Source of the DNA: Nelumbo lutea
Lineage: Eukaryota; Streptophyta; Magnoliopsida; Proteales; Nelumbonaceae
Reading direction: 5' to 3'
DNA length: 64,000 nt
NCBI GenBank assembly: GCA_022828595.1
Contig: JAKGHH010000003.1
Span: 60,005,759 to 60,069,758 of the forward strand
A model generated the notes under the pieces. The model made no database searches and had not been told where the DNA came from. It was given only the letters and a program-made list of their open reading frames with translations. The translations under genes were made by a program, and so were the position numbers. The stretch's first letter is position 1; every line of letters begins with the position of its first letter. This document shows, in pieces, positions 10,900-23,399 of this stretch.

Positions 10900-12560
10900 T
10901 CGCCTACCCCTATAGGTCCTGAATACAATCTACCATTTTACTTGTTGAGACTCTAAACACACCACCAATGCTTGCCAATCCCAGGTTTCCTATAGAGCTC
11001 CCATCAAAATTCAGCTTTAATTTGTTAGGAGCCTGGGGCTTCCATTCCTTCCCTAGTTCTTCTTTCTTGTTAGAGGAATACACCACTTCCTTCCAAGCCC
11101 GCAATATATCAATTACCGAGAAACTTTGGAACAGCTCAAGTGTTTTTACTTAATATGCTACTCTCATCTTTATAGATTTCACCAGTTCTTCCATGGTTCT
11201 GCACTTTTCATTGAAGATTCTTGCATTCCTCTCCTCCCATATAGTTCACACCACAGCTGCCCTAACTGATTTTGACATTGTTCTTCCCCTTTTTGTTGGC
11301 TGTCTTAGAAAGTTTGAGTTGAAGAGGCTCACCACATCATGAGGAGTGTTCCACCTGCAACCAAAGAGAGCGAAAAGATTCCCAAACAAAGAGCACAACG
11401 GGGCAATGGATCAATAAGTGGGGTAGGAATTCACCATTTGCATAACAAAGATGGCACATATGAAGGGAGAGGCACTTATTTGGCCTCCTCTTTTGAAGCA
11501 TATCGCAGGTGTTTACCTTTTCAAGGAAAACCTCCCAACATAGTAGTGTTTTAAAAAGCGCAAGGGTCAATTTGCGCCCGAGGCGCAAGGCGCAAGGCGA
11601 GGCACACACCTTTTTGAAGCAAGGCACAAAAATACAAAAAATGCTAAAAAAATAACAAATGTCAGAAAATTAAAAAAATGCAAAAAAATATTAAGCATAA
11701 TATTAATAAAAATATAAACTTAAAATTTAAAATAAATGTTTTAAAAAACCTATTATCTAAATTTAAATACATAAACATAACATGTAAAGCGTATTCAAAT
11801 GAAAATTCAAAAATAAAATAAAACATATAAAGCATTTTCAAGCATGTAAGCATTACAAGTAGCTAATGTGATTCTACGAACCGCCATTGTACCACGCACC
11901 TCAAGGCAAGCCCAAACAAGTCCATGTTAGCGGCTTAAATTCTTAATTCTCACATAAAAAATAATGATTATATAACTTTAATTGCCTTTTAAGAAGATAT
12001 TCTATTAGAATGAATGAATGAACAACATTAGAAAATAGGGGGTTCTCGGAACTCTAGTGACGCACGCCTGGGCTGAGGTGCATGCCTAGGCACACCAGGC
12101 ATGCGTCTAGGACTAGGTGGGGCGCATACCCTAAAATGCGCCACATGTCTTTTGAATCACTGCAACATAGAGCTTGAATTTTGGGTGGGATGGGCTTGCT
12201 CCAAATCTCTTTCACCTGGAAATCCACTCCCCTCACAGGGGTTTGCACAAGGGTGTGAAAGAAAGATGAACAGGAAAAGATGCCATCAGAAGAGGTAGAC
12301 CAAACTCTAGTGTCCTCCATAGAATGAACCAGGAAAGCAGATTTGAGTTTGTCTAACTACCGGATTAGGCTCTCACACTCTTTATCCCTCAATCCTCTCT
12401 TGAAACCCAAGTCCCAACTCAAACTAGAATGAGAAAAGGTGACAAAATTTGATATAGGTGGTAGCTTATAACTAGAAACTGAATAAAGTTTAGGGTAAAG
12501 GAGTAGAAAGGAGTATCACCCAACCAGAGATCTTTCCCCCCCCCAAAAAACCTAGAATCA
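10900..12560 (-). pseudogene. LINE B ORF2, C-terminal part (DLWLG segment, zinc-binding domain, RNase H)
   Basis: Minus-strand pieces: KDLWLGD at about 12520; the segment VKEIWSKPIPPKIQALC (about 12190) which continues after the hAT insertion as CWEVFLEKVNTCDMLQKRRP (about 11540); the reverse-transcriptase zinc-binding pattern CHLCYANGEFLPHLLIHC; and an RNase H start LKLNFDGSSIGNLG (about 11010). RNase H at the ORF2 C-terminus is characteristic of several plant L1 lineages. Confidence 0.82.
11544..12162. mobile_element. hAT-like element, 619 bp, inside LINE B
   Basis: Ends TAGTGTTTTAAAA and TTTTGAATCACTG are inverted repeats; the 8-bp duplication CAACATAG lies at 11536-11543 and 12163-12170. 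Removing it restores continuity of LINE B coding. Both ends are rich in GCGCAAGGCG / GGCGCAT words and the interior is AT-rich with no transposase. A related copy in the opposite orientation spans 36297-46844. Confidence 0.88.
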
Positions 12561-12581
12561 CAACCCAAAGGTGACAAAATT

Positions 12582-15157
12582 TGAGGGTGATTGAAGGGTT
12601 TAAGGAGTTTGTGAAAGATGCAAGTAACGAAGGCAAACAAAATAGCTGGAAAGAGTTTCTCTCAGGAACTGGAAGGTTTGTAGTAGAGTGTAAGAGAAAC
12701 ACCAAAGGCTTCTTCAATTCTTTGACAGAATTTTTTGGCAAGGATAGGAAGCAGATGGTCTGCTTCCCAGAGGGAAGGAAAAGTCAGGGCTGGAAGGCAG
12801 TTAATGGAGTATTATGTGAACTGCTGCAACGGTTGGGTGCTAAAATAGAAGTAAAAGAAAGAAGGAAGAAAAGCAGTTCTACTAGCCTGGAGAGGAATAA
12901 TAAGCAAGAGATTCTCATAGTGACAGCTGGGGCAGGTAAACACAGAATGGGAGTAAACATACAGAGAGGAGATTGGGAAAGTAAACTGATAGTTAAAGCT
13001 TCAGGTCACATTTTAGATTGGAGGAAAGTTGCAGAAGTGTTAACAGCATGTTTGAAATTGAAAAATACATTTATTTTAACACCATTTGAGAAAGAAAAGG
13101 CTTTGGTGGATTTGCTTGAAAATGGAGTAGAAGTTGAGGCTCTCAATATCCAAGCTGAACTTGGGAACCTCACATTCTCAAGATGGTGTCCGTGGTCAAA
13201 CTCCAAGGATCTCTTTGTTGAAGATGGAGTGCTGGTGCCCCCTTTAGGCCTTCCCTTTCACTTGTGGAAGCAAGAAATTGTTTTTTTTTTTGATAAATTG
13301 TTGAAGCCATTGCTTTGATGTGTGGAGGATCACTAGGAGGTGTTTTTTGGGGAGACCTCTTTTCAGCTTCCATTCTATTGAATGGAGTAAAACCTGAGGA
13401 GATTCCTCGGAAGATAGAGGTGCGAGTTGAAGGAAAATTTTATTCAGTATGGATGGCTTCTTCCATTGAATCTGTGCTTTGGAAAGAGGCTCATAGGGAG
13501 GGAGATGAGAAGGTTGAAGAAGAAGAATTGTGTGGCAATAAAGGATTGGATGGTTCAAACAAGAATAGCTCTTTCACTGAAATGGATAAACAAGTGCTGG
13601 AGAAACAAAAAGGTAGTTTTCTGGAGAAGGGTCTTATGCGTGTAGAAGCAGTAAACAATCTGGGGGGTGGCAGGTCCTTTGCACAAGTGGTAACAGGCAC
13701 CAATATGCTTTTTTTAAACAAGGAGAAGGGGTTGGTTCAGGGAGGAACCGAACCTAGGCCTAACAAAACCAAACCGGGCCTTGGGCTGAATGTGCATGAC
13801 TTTTTTAAAAGTCACGTGAAGCCGCAGCCTTATAAACAAGGGTCGAGTGCTAGTAAAGGCCCAGTGGGCTTTGGGCGCTTTAAAAAAGGCCCTAAAATCT
13901 CAGGGGCGGAGGCTGTATCTGGGCCGCAAAAGTCAAGCCTATCTAAGGCAGGTAAGATAGGTAGCCTAGTCCAGGGGCCCAACCCAAAAGTTTTTAACTT
14001 AAAACGGCGTGCGACCAACCATGTGCCTTTGATAGATGGTAATTACCATCTATCTTCTTCCTCTTCGAGTGCAACGAGTCGCGCAACAGGGAGCCTGAAC
14101 TTGGTGCGCGATGGAGGTTCGAGACAGTGGGTTCTGGCAGCAAGATTAGAGCAGTCCTCGCCTGAAAAACGAAATCCAAGGTGCCTTAAACGATGGGAGT
14201 TAGAGGAAAGAAAGAGGAAACTCTCTCAGTTTGAAGATTTCAGCTGTACTAATTCGGATGATTCTGAAAGTCTGGGCAGCATCGATCTTATCAGATCAAA
14301 GGACATTTCTGAAGAAGAGAACCTTGGAACGGAAGTATTGTTCCTGGAGGAGGAGGGAGGTGATTATCAGAATTTTGAGGGAGGTTTGGAGTTTTCGATG
14401 GAACGACAGAAGATAGCTATGGTTGGGACCCAAATTCTGTCTATTCTGGCAAGGGAGATCAACTCAGTAGTGCAGAAAGAATAGGTTATGAGTTTTGAAG
14501 GGAAAGACTCTACCGGACTGCTCTGTGATGTATCGCCTATAGCCAGACAGCAGTGGAAGACTAACTCAGATGCGGAAGTTGACAAGTTGTTGATATCCTA
14601 TGGTAATTCTTTTAAGCAGATCAGACCTCAGGAGACAGATTTAGACTTGCATCCTGATGCTGGTTCTGATCCCCTGAAAGAGTTTCATTTGGCTCCTAAC
14701 AATGAAGGTACTATTGTCAATTTGGTTTTTGCTACTGATGCTCTTCCTGTGGTTGAAACAGATACACCAGCATCCCAAGAGGAAGTTTTAGGTGAGGGGG
14801 GAAATAGAGAACTTAGCATTGGTGAAGGAGAGAGGAGAGGGAGAGGTGGAGATTAAGAAGAAGCGGGAGGAAGAGTTAGAAAAAATTTGGGAGCTAGTTT
14901 GTGAGTTATTGGAGGAGTATAAAGCAAAGGAGGGGTTAGATGGTAGGGATCTTGATGAAACTCCTCAGAATAAGGAAGGTAACAGAAGTTCTAGGCTGGG
15001 GGGGGGAGCAAGTATAGGCAATGGGTCGGCTAAAAAGTTAGAGGGGAATGTGAGAAGGAAGAAGAAAAAGAGATCAGAAGTGGAGAGACTGTTGTCAGAT
15101 ATAGAAGGTGATATCGAGTTTAGCGGAAGGGGAGAGAGAAGTAAGGGTTCTTTGTGA
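12582..15157 (+). pseudogene. LINE C ORF1 pseudogene
   Basis: Three consecutive open stretches (to 13318, 13315-14484, 14488-15157). The first has the plant LINE ORF1 pattern (GWKAVNGVLCELL, then LTFSRWCPWSNSKDL and PPLGLPFHLW, about 12790-13270); a frameshift lies near 13270-13315 beside a T12 run. The rest is a low-complexity charged region (KR, E and S rich; for example RRKKKKRSEVERLL at about 15050) typical of ORF1 C-terminal halves. In plants this protein is thought to bind the element RNA. No zinc knuckle was seen. Confidence 0.75.
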
Positions 15158-15200
15158 GATGGAACCGGGTTCGGAAGGTGTGTTTGAAAGGAGTCTTATA

Positions 15201-18200
15201 ATGAAAATCATCAGCTGGAATGTGAGAGGGTTAGGGAATGCAAGAAGGAGAAGGGAAATCAAGGACCTGTTGAGGAGAGAGAAGCCTAATATAGTCATGT
15301 TACAAGAAACTAAGTTGGCAGATTTGGACAGAAGATGGGTCAGGAGTGTGTGGAAATCAAGAGGAGTGTGCTGGACTTTAACTCCTTCATGGGGAGCCTC
15401 GGGTGGGATAGTGACTTTCTGGAGAGAGGTTGTTGTAGAATATGTGGAAGAACTTATAGGGAGATTCTCTATGTCTTTAAAATTTAGAAATTTGGAAGAC
15501 GGTTTCATTTGGGTGTTAACTAATGTCTATGGGCCAAATAGTTATAGGGAAAGGAAGAAAATGTGGGAGGAGTTGTATGGTATTCAAGGCTTGTGGGATG
15601 GCCCATGGTGTTTTTTTTTGGGAGGGGATTTCAATGTAATCGGGTTTTGTAATGAATCAAATAACCCCCAAAGATCGGTTACTACAAGTATGAGAACTTT
15701 CAATTAATTAATTAACACCTGTGGGCTAAAGGATTTACCCTTTCTACAAGCTAACTTTACTTGGTCAAATTTTCAAGAAAACCCCCTTCGTTCCAAACTT
15801 GACAGATTCCTATTTAATGTAGAGTGGTAAGACCATTAGAGGAATTTGGTGGCTAAAATCCTTCCTAGAGTTACATCTGATCATTGCCCTATACTATTAG
15901 GTCAAGATGTTCTAGGCTTTGGCCCTCGACCTTTTAGGTTTGAGAACATGTGGCTAACCCATCTGGATTTTCAACGAAAGGTTGGGGAGTTGTGGAATGA
16001 AGATTTGAGAGGGATTAAGTGGAAAGGTGTAAGGTTCCACAAAATGTTAAAGAGACTAAGAGCAAGGATTAAAGAGTGGAATCAGGAGCATTTTGGAAGG
16101 GTAGAAGATCAAAAGAATTCTTTGATGTCTAGGATTGATGAACTAGACTCCAAAGAATCACAGGGAGGTATGAATGAGCAAGAGAGGTTGTTGAGAAGCT
16201 GGTTAAAAAAGGAATTGGAAGAAGTTCTCCTTAGAGAAGAGATCTCATGGAGGCAAAAGTCAAGACACATATGGATCAAAGAAGGGGACAGTAATACAAT
16301 TTTTTTCCATGCGTTGGCTAATGGGAGGAGAAGAAATTATGTGGCCAAATTAGAAGTGGATGGGGAGGAAGTCATAAATCAAGATGAGATAGCAAAAGTG
16401 CTGTTGGATCATTTTAAACCAATTGTAGTGAATCCTCTGAATAATAGACTAAGGTTGGAAGGTCTAGATTGGCCCAGGCTGTTTGAAGAGCAAGCAAGAT
16501 GGTTAGAGAGGAGTTCTAAAGAAGAGGAAATTAGGTATGCAGTGTTTTCAATGGATAGATCCAAAGCCCTTGGACCAGATGGCTTCACCATGGCTTTCTA
16601 TCAAGATTGCTGGAATGTGGTAATTAGAGACCTTTGTGCTGTGTTTAAGGAATTTGAAGTTAATAGCAAAGTAAGCACTGGAGTTAATGCCACTTTCATA
16701 ACTCTAATCCCTAAGAAAAAAGAAGCAAAAAACCCTAAAGATTTTAGGCCGATTAGTTTGGTGACTAGCATTTACAAAATCTTGGCTAAAGTGTTATCCT
16801 TGAGTATTAAATTAGTGCTACCCTCCATCATTAGTGAAGCACAGGGATCTTTCGTGCAAGGGAGACAAATAACAGATCAGATTCTAATAGCGAATAAATG
16901 TGTGGAGGATATGAGAAAGTCCGGAAAGCAAGGGTTTGTTTGTAAGATGGATTTAGAAAAGGCCTATGATCTGGTGGATTGGTGCTTCTTATAAGAAATC
17001 CTAGGGTGTTGTGGGTTTGGAATCAGATGGTGTAATTGGATAAAGGGATGCATAAGTTCTTGCCATTTTTCGGTTTTGGTTAATGGGGTAGTCAAGGATT
17101 TTTTCCCAGCTCTTAGAGGTTTAAGGCAAGGTGATCCCCTTTCCCCTTTCCTTTTTACCCTAGTTGCAGATGTTTTTAGTAGCTTGATCTCTAAGGCAGA
17201 CAGGGAAGGTGTAGTGAGAGGATGGAGGATAGGAAGGAACGGGATTAGGGTGACCCACTTACAGTTTGCCGATGACCTAATAATCTTTCGTGAAGGGAGT
17301 GATAGGAGAACAGTAAGTAATCTCAAGTCTTTGATAGAGTGCTTTGAGAGAGTATCAAATCTGAAAATAAATTTGGAAAAGAGCTGTGTGGTGGGAGCGA
17401 ATCTGGATGAGAGGACCCTTGAGTCAGTGGCTGGTTCTTTAGGTTGTCTTATTTCCTATTGGCCTTTACAGTATTTAGGTCTTCCTCTTGGAGCCAACCC
17501 TAAGGAGAGCACTTTTTGGGCCCCGGTTTTAGAAAAGTTTGAGAAAAGGTTAGCCTTGTGGAAAAGGACCTATATTTCTTCAGTGGGTAGAGTTACCTTA
17601 TTGAGAGCTTCCTTAGCAAATCTGTCGATCTATTATTTCTTTGTGTTTAGGATTCCGGTCAGGGAAGCCAAGAAACTAGAGAAATTAATGAGAAATTTTC
17701 TTTGGGAGCCAGGGGTGGTAAAAAAGGATCACTTAATAAATTGGAGAATAGTGTGTAGGAGGAAAGAGGAAGGTAGATTGGGACTGGGGAATAGTTTTGA
17801 AGAATAAAGCACTCCTAGGAAAATGGTTGTGGAGATGGCCCCTAGAACAGGAGAGACTTTGGCATGAGGTGATAGCTAGCATACATGGTAGTTTGGGCAA
17901 TGGATGGGATGCTGGTGTATCGCGTCGAGCCACTCTGGCAACTCCTTGGAAAGCAATTCAGAATATTCTTCCTCTTTTCCTCAGCTGTATCAGGTATGAT
18001 GTCAATTCTGGTACTTCTGTTTTGTTCTGGGAAGACATCTGGGTGGGCAATTCTGCCCTTAAGGACAGTTTCCCTTCTCTCTATTCCATTTCTTGCTACA
18101 AGGGTAAAACAATTTCTCATTTTCTTCCAACATCTAATTCTCCATCTTCCTTGAGTTGGGACTTTGGATTTCGTAGGGGTTTGAGGGATCATGAACTCTC

Positions 18201-19301
18201 ATTTTTCAGACCTGTTGTCACTGCTTGAAAGTGTTTTTCTGGACCTTTCCAGTTCTGATGTGAGACTTTGGTCTCCAAACCCAAAATGTTACTTCACATG
18301 TGCTTCCTTTTTTTAAGTCCCTTTGCTCTCCCTCAGGACAAGTGGGATTCCCAGCTAAGGAGATTTGGGCTAAACCTGTACCTCCTAAAATTATTATGTT
18401 CTGCTGGGAGGTTTTCTATAGGAAAATCAACACTTCAGACTTACTGCAGAAGATAAGGCCTTCTATGTGTTTGTCTCCTAATTGGTGTGTACTTTACAGG
18501 GCTAATGGTGAGGATTGCTCTCACTTACTTTTAACTTGTCATTTTTCTACTGCTATTTGGGGTTGGATCTTTGCTTTGTTCGGTTGCAGATGGAATATGA
18601 CCACATCCATAGATCAGATCTTTGATTCTTCCTTCTTTGTGTGGCCCACAAAAACTGGTAAAACAATGTGGAGGAGAATTAGAGCTGCTGCTCTGTGGAC
18701 AATTTGGGAAGAAAGAAATGTGAGGTTATTCCAAGAAAAGGAGAGAAATGTGCAGAATGTGAAGGTTTGTATTTTGACCAGGGCAATCCACTGGTTGAGA
18801 TCATCAGATTCCTTCAAATTATATTCTTTTGATGACATGTAGAGGAACTGGAGGTCTGTGGCTAGTAGCAGTAACAGAAAGAACAGGGTACCAGCTGTAT
18901 GGGTACCCCCTTCAGAAGACTGGACAAAGCTGATTTTTTATGGTAGCAATCAAGGAAATCCGGGGCCTTCAGGGATTGGTGAGGTGCTGAAAGATAAATA
19001 TAGTAACATATTAGCTTTGTTCTTAGGCTCTGTGGGTATAGGAGACTCTATCAGAGCTGAGCTCCTAGCAGCAGTACAAGGCATTCAGGTTGCGGATCAG
19101 TTAGGAGTTCAAAATTTGATTATTGAAGGAGACTCCAATGTTGTTGTGGGTTGGCTAAAAAATCCAGATTCAGTGATCTGGTGCTACAGGGGTATTATGA
19201 GGAAAGCTAAATGGTTCTCAAGGAACATGAATGTTATTTTTCAGTGGGTGGGTAGAACAGCTAACACCATAGCGGATGGTTTAGCTAAACAAGGGGTATG
19301 A
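15201..19301 (+). pseudogene. LINE C ORF2 pseudogene (endonuclease, RT, RNase H)
   Basis: Starts at ATG 15201 with MKIISWNVRGLGNARRRREI, the apurinic-type endonuclease fold (LQETKL, then GGDFNVIG near 15630). A stop at 15705 ends the first frame. RT spans about 15846-17800: WRQKSRHIWIKEGDSNTIFF, MDRSKALGPDGFTMAFYQD, FVQGRQITDQILIANKCVED, MDLEKAYDLVDW and an intact FADD at about 17267. A zinc-binding stretch follows (about 18340-18560) and then RNase H (18920-19300), where the first catalytic block reads FYGSNQGNPG rather than the usual FDGS. Stops at 16992 and 17805 and shifts near 18228 and 18840 disable it. Confidence 0.88.
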
Positions 19302-19489
19302 AGGGAACAGTTTTTCTGGGCAGCTTTGTAAACTTTTTGTTACTAGTCTGAGGTAGTACATTGTTGCTATTGTGGAGAGGTACCAGCTCGTGCCCCTCCT
19401 TTGGGAAGGCTGTATTGTAATATCTTATTGATTTTATTGAATAAAATTCAATCATTTATCAAAAAAAAAAAAAAACCCACATCAAACCT

Positions 19490-21825
19490 AATAAAATTGA
19501 AGAAGATTGGATATGGCCACTGTATTTCTTTCCAAGGAGAACTCGAAGTTGATGTGGGAGCTACCTTTGTATCCCAGCCGTTGTTCATTAGTCCATGAAT
19601 GCTTTCTATAACCTTGTGCCACTGCTTGTCTCTTTCCAGTGGAAACCTCCAGAGCCATTTTCCTAATAGTGAAGTATTTCTTTGAACTAGGTTCCCAAGT
19701 ACTAAGCCTCCCTTTTCTTTTATTATGTAGACTTATTCCCACTTTACTAAACAGTTTCTTTTCTGATCCCTGGGCTCCCAAAGAAAGTCCCTCATCAATT
19801 TCTCTAACTCTGAGCTACCCTCCCTGTAATTCTTTTTTTAAAGATCAACAAAAAGTAAACCGAAAGGTTAACTAAAGTTGTTTTGATCAAGGTTATTCTT
19901 CCACATGGCCAACTTCTTTGTAAGTCTTGCACCACTGGTCTCCAAAAAGCTTCTGATCATGGGTTCCCCTCCAAAGGCAGTCCTAAGTATTCCAAGGGCC
20001 ATTGCTTGACTACACACCCTAGAATTTCAGCTATCCCTCTCATGTTTTCTTATTCCAAATTTATTCCTTCTATACAACTCTTTACCAAATTTATCTTCAA
20101 TTTGGAGACCGCTTCAAAGGAATCAATGGTTTCTTGTAGATTTTTTATATCCTCATAGAATATAATGATGTCATCTGAAAACTGATGATGTGTGACTGCT
20201 ACCTTAGATCTTCCTATCCTCCATCATCTAAATAGATTATCCTGGTTAGCTCCACAGGTCTTCCTACCCCCCCCCCCCACACCCCCACCCCAATTAATCA
20301 GTATCAAATACTGCGTTGAGCTTAAGCTTCCTTTTATCCACATCCTCCACCTCTTTTTTCCCAACTCAATTTTCTCCATGATTTCTAAGTGGAAAGACCA
20401 ATTCACAAAGTCATAAGCCTTCTCTAAGTCAAATTTGCATACCAAGCCCTTCCCTTTCTTCCTCTTCTCTGGTACATATTCATTAGCCACCAAGATCTGA
20501 TCTACAATCTGTCTCCCTTCGACAAAGGCACCTTGGCGTTGTAAAATTACCAAGGGACCACCTTTTTTAATCTCCCAGTTAAAACTTTTGCTATGATTTT
20601 GTAGAGATGCACACTAAGCTTATTGGGTCTGAAATCCTTTAGAGTTCTTGCTTCCTTCTTTTTGGGGATTAGGGCAATGGAAGTTGAGTTTATTCCTTGA
20701 GATATTTCCCCTTCAATAACTCATTGAATACCTCCAACAAATCTCCTTTGATCAAATCCCAACGCTCATGATAAAACGCCAAGGAGAAACCATCCGACCC
20801 GGGGGCCTTATATCTTTCCATTGAAAAAACCTCCTCTCTTATCTCTTCTAAAGTAAAGGTATTCTCCAAAGCTGTTGCCATGGCTTCAGGCTTGGGCTTC
20901 TCTCCCCTTGACTCAGATAGATACCCTTAAAGTGGTGTGCAAAGGTCTTGATAATCACCTCCTCCCTAGTTATCTCTTGGCCATTTACTTCCAACCTCTC
21001 AATTTGTTTTTTTCTTCTTCTTCCACTAGCTAAAGAGTGAAAAAATTTCATGTTGCCATCTCCTTCCAAAAGCCACTTGCATCCAGATTTTTGCCTCCAA
21101 GAGATCTCTTCCTTCCTTAGGACCTCTTCTAAATCACACTTTAGTCTCCATCTTTGCCCCCTTCTCCTCTCCACTCATATTTCTAAGAGCTTCTTTCTTA
21201 TTCAACTCCTCAATCCTTGAGATAATTTTATCTTTGGTCTCCTCCACCTTCCCAAAAGAATTCTTATTCCAAGCCCTTTTTTTCTCGTTTAATCCTCCTC
21301 AATCTCCACAAGAAACTCACCCCTTCCTTGTGCTATGCAAATAGGGCAATGATGTGAGGTAACTCTAACCAAGGCTCTGGATATTAAATCCCCCCACCAA
21401 AAGAGGTTCCTTTTTAGTATAGAGCAAATCGGGGAATTTTGGAAATTTGACCGTGTAGTCAGCTTGCAACAAGGGGAGTTTCTTCAGTTCAAAGGAATCC
21501 ACAAACATATTAAATTTCCTCATACTTGTAGTGATTCTTTGACTTGGTTTATTCTTCTCCATGGAAAACTTATCACATTGAAATCACCACCCAAACACCA
21601 TGGTCCCTCCCACAAGCCTCTAACAACACTTAACTCTTCCCATAATTGAACTCTATCTCTATAGGAATTTGGACCATACATATTTTTCAAAGCCCATTCC
21701 TTACCATCAGTCAGTCTTCTGAATTTGATTGACACTGAGAATTGCCCTACTAGTTCCTCCAATCCTTCCAACTCTTCATTCTTCCAAATGGTAAGGATTC
21801 CTCCTGAGGCTCCCTAAGATGGAGA
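19490..21825 (-). pseudogene. LINE B ORF2, endonuclease end and reverse transcriptase
   Basis: Minus-strand pieces: endonuclease C-terminal half (WALKNMYGPNSYRDRVQLWE, then GGDFNV, at 21520-21771); linker LRKEEISWRQKSGCKWLLEG at about 21100; RT with MERYKAPGSDGFSLAFYHE (about 20800), GAFVEGRQIVDQILVANEY (about 20530), KFDLEKAYDFVNW and FSDD (about 20180; most LINEs have FADD). Frames change repeatedly. The region near 19500-19800 is the segment after RT. Confidence 0.85.
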
Positions 21826-21842
21826 AGATCTGGTGTTGCTAA

Positions 21843-23068
21843 CTTGTTACACATTAAGGTTTATTTTTTTGGGGTGCTAACTCATAACACATTCATCAGT
21901 TTACTCTTCCATTTTTTCATAAAGTTTCCTTTTACTATAAAAGAAGATACCTTTTTCATCATTGGAAACTTAGGTGGCCATTGGTATAGTAATGGAGAAA
22001 AATAAAAAACTACTTTGGAATACCAAAAAGCTTTCCATTGGAACCTTGCCAGATGCTGCTTTAATTACCTAAGCTAGCATTATGAATTGATTCATGAATA
22101 ATGTGGTGAATATATCGTTTTTATTGTTCTAAGGGGTGCAGGGGCAGATTAGTCATTTTATTTTATTTTTAAAACACTCTAATATAAAAGGGTTGTGGGG
22201 CACTGTCACATTCCTGATGATTAGATTTTTCTTTGATATTCTTTTCTTTCTTTCTTTCTTCCTCTTGTGCTATTTTCTCTCTAGGTTTTCCTTGACAGAT
22301 GGTATGCTTTCAGAGTCCCATCTGTCATAGAGAACACTAGATATCTTCTTCTCTCTGAAAGATCTAATTGAAGGAATGCTATAGAAGGATTGAAGAAAAG
22401 TCTGTTCTGATCTGATCGGCCTTTTTTCTCTTTTCTCTTCCATTCTCTCTTGGTTGTAAGACCAAGGTTTATTTTCAAGGTTGCTTGAACCAGCAATTGA
22501 AGCATGTGGAGCTTCATTGCTGTACTACTGAGGAAGCTTTCTGCTCATGGTGATTGGAAAAATGGTTGTGATGACCTGTAAGCATATTGTCATGTCCTAA
22601 GTTATTACAAATGTGTTAATTATAAAAAAAAAAAGGTATTACAAGTGTGTTGATCACTTCCATTAATGCGGAGAAGGGTTTCTTAACTAGAGACTGGTCT
22701 GTTACAATTAAAGGTGTATATTTCTATGGATGTCACCTTTGAACCATGTCCCTTCTTCTCTATCTCACCTCATGGAGAGAAAAGTGATATTGGTGAGGTG
22801 AATCAGATCCTTTCGTTGCCCATTGTTGTCTCTCAATCACAGCCCTCTAGGTCTACATTCATCATCATTGCCACAAGTAGCCATTGCCCAAAAGTGGGTT
22901 CCTAGCAAAAATACAAAAGGATCCCCTCAACTTGTCAGTAAAATGCCAGAATAGTTCACTTGTTTACTCCTCTCTCATGGGACTATGAATAATTGAATCA
23001 CTATCTTGGAATAAAAATGAAGGTGAGATTTACCCTGGATGTCAGTCCTACTCTTTGTGCATGTTATA
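21843..23068 (+). other. Intron sequence without recognised genes
   Basis: AT-rich. Contains a TATAAAAGGG word (22191) followed by a CTTTC-rich tract (about 22240), which could be a decayed LTR, and a local foldback GACAGATGG / CCATCTGTC (22296-22327). Nothing coding was recognised. Confidence 0.45.
22603..22651 (+). repeat. Micro-insertion with A-tail between 15-bp direct repeats
   Basis: Direct repeats TATTACAAATGTGTT (22603-22617) and TATTACAAGTGTGTT (22637-22651) flank about 19 bp consisting mostly of an A run. This looks like an extremely 5'-truncated LINE-mediated insertion. Confidence 0.5.
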
Positions 23069-23399
23069 GTTGTCAAGGTGTCGAGGTGATTCTAGGCCAC
23101 ACTGGAGCGCCTAATTGCCTAGGCAATGAGAATTTTATATAATAAAGAATCAACTCTTGGCTAGTTCCCTCCCTAGTTTTATATGCTGTTGAGCATGAAT
23201 ATTAATTGAAAAAATAGCAATTGTCTTTATTAAGAACATTAAATTTCTTCTCAAAACATGGAAAAAAGTTAAATAAGAAAAAATTATTAAAATAAAAACG
23301 GGTACAAACTGTTTGGGTGTTGAGATGACACTGCATTACAGGCAAGCATCCATAAACACCCCAATACAAGCAGACAACAAAAAACACTTCAGATAAGAG

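Larger units (their letters stand above)
12582..19475 (+). mobile_element. LINE C (L1-type, + strand), nearly full length, nested in LINE B
   Basis: A 6.9-kb L1-type element: ORF1 remnants, endonuclease, RT, zinc-binding domain, RNase H, short 3' UTR and a 15-nt A-tail (19461-19475). Inserted into LINE B coding, which resumes on both sides. A degraded target duplication is possible (12566-12581 and 19483-19498, 12 of 16 positions equal), which is weak. The 5' UTR seems absent. In-frame stops and frameshifts break both ORFs. Confidence 0.9.
10524..21830 (-). mobile_element. LINE B (L1-type, minus strand), 5'-truncated, interrupted twice
   Basis: Flanked by the 12-bp duplication TGGTGTTGCTAA (10512-10523 and 21831-21842). 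The 3' end with a short A-tail (seen as TTTTTTT on the + strand) is at 10524; the 5' end is truncated inside the endonuclease at about 21825. It is interrupted by a hAT-like element (11544-12162) and by LINE C (12582-19475). Joining the outer pieces gives the expected order endonuclease, reverse transcriptase, zinc-binding domain, RNase H. Many stops and shifts; dead. Confidence 0.88.
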
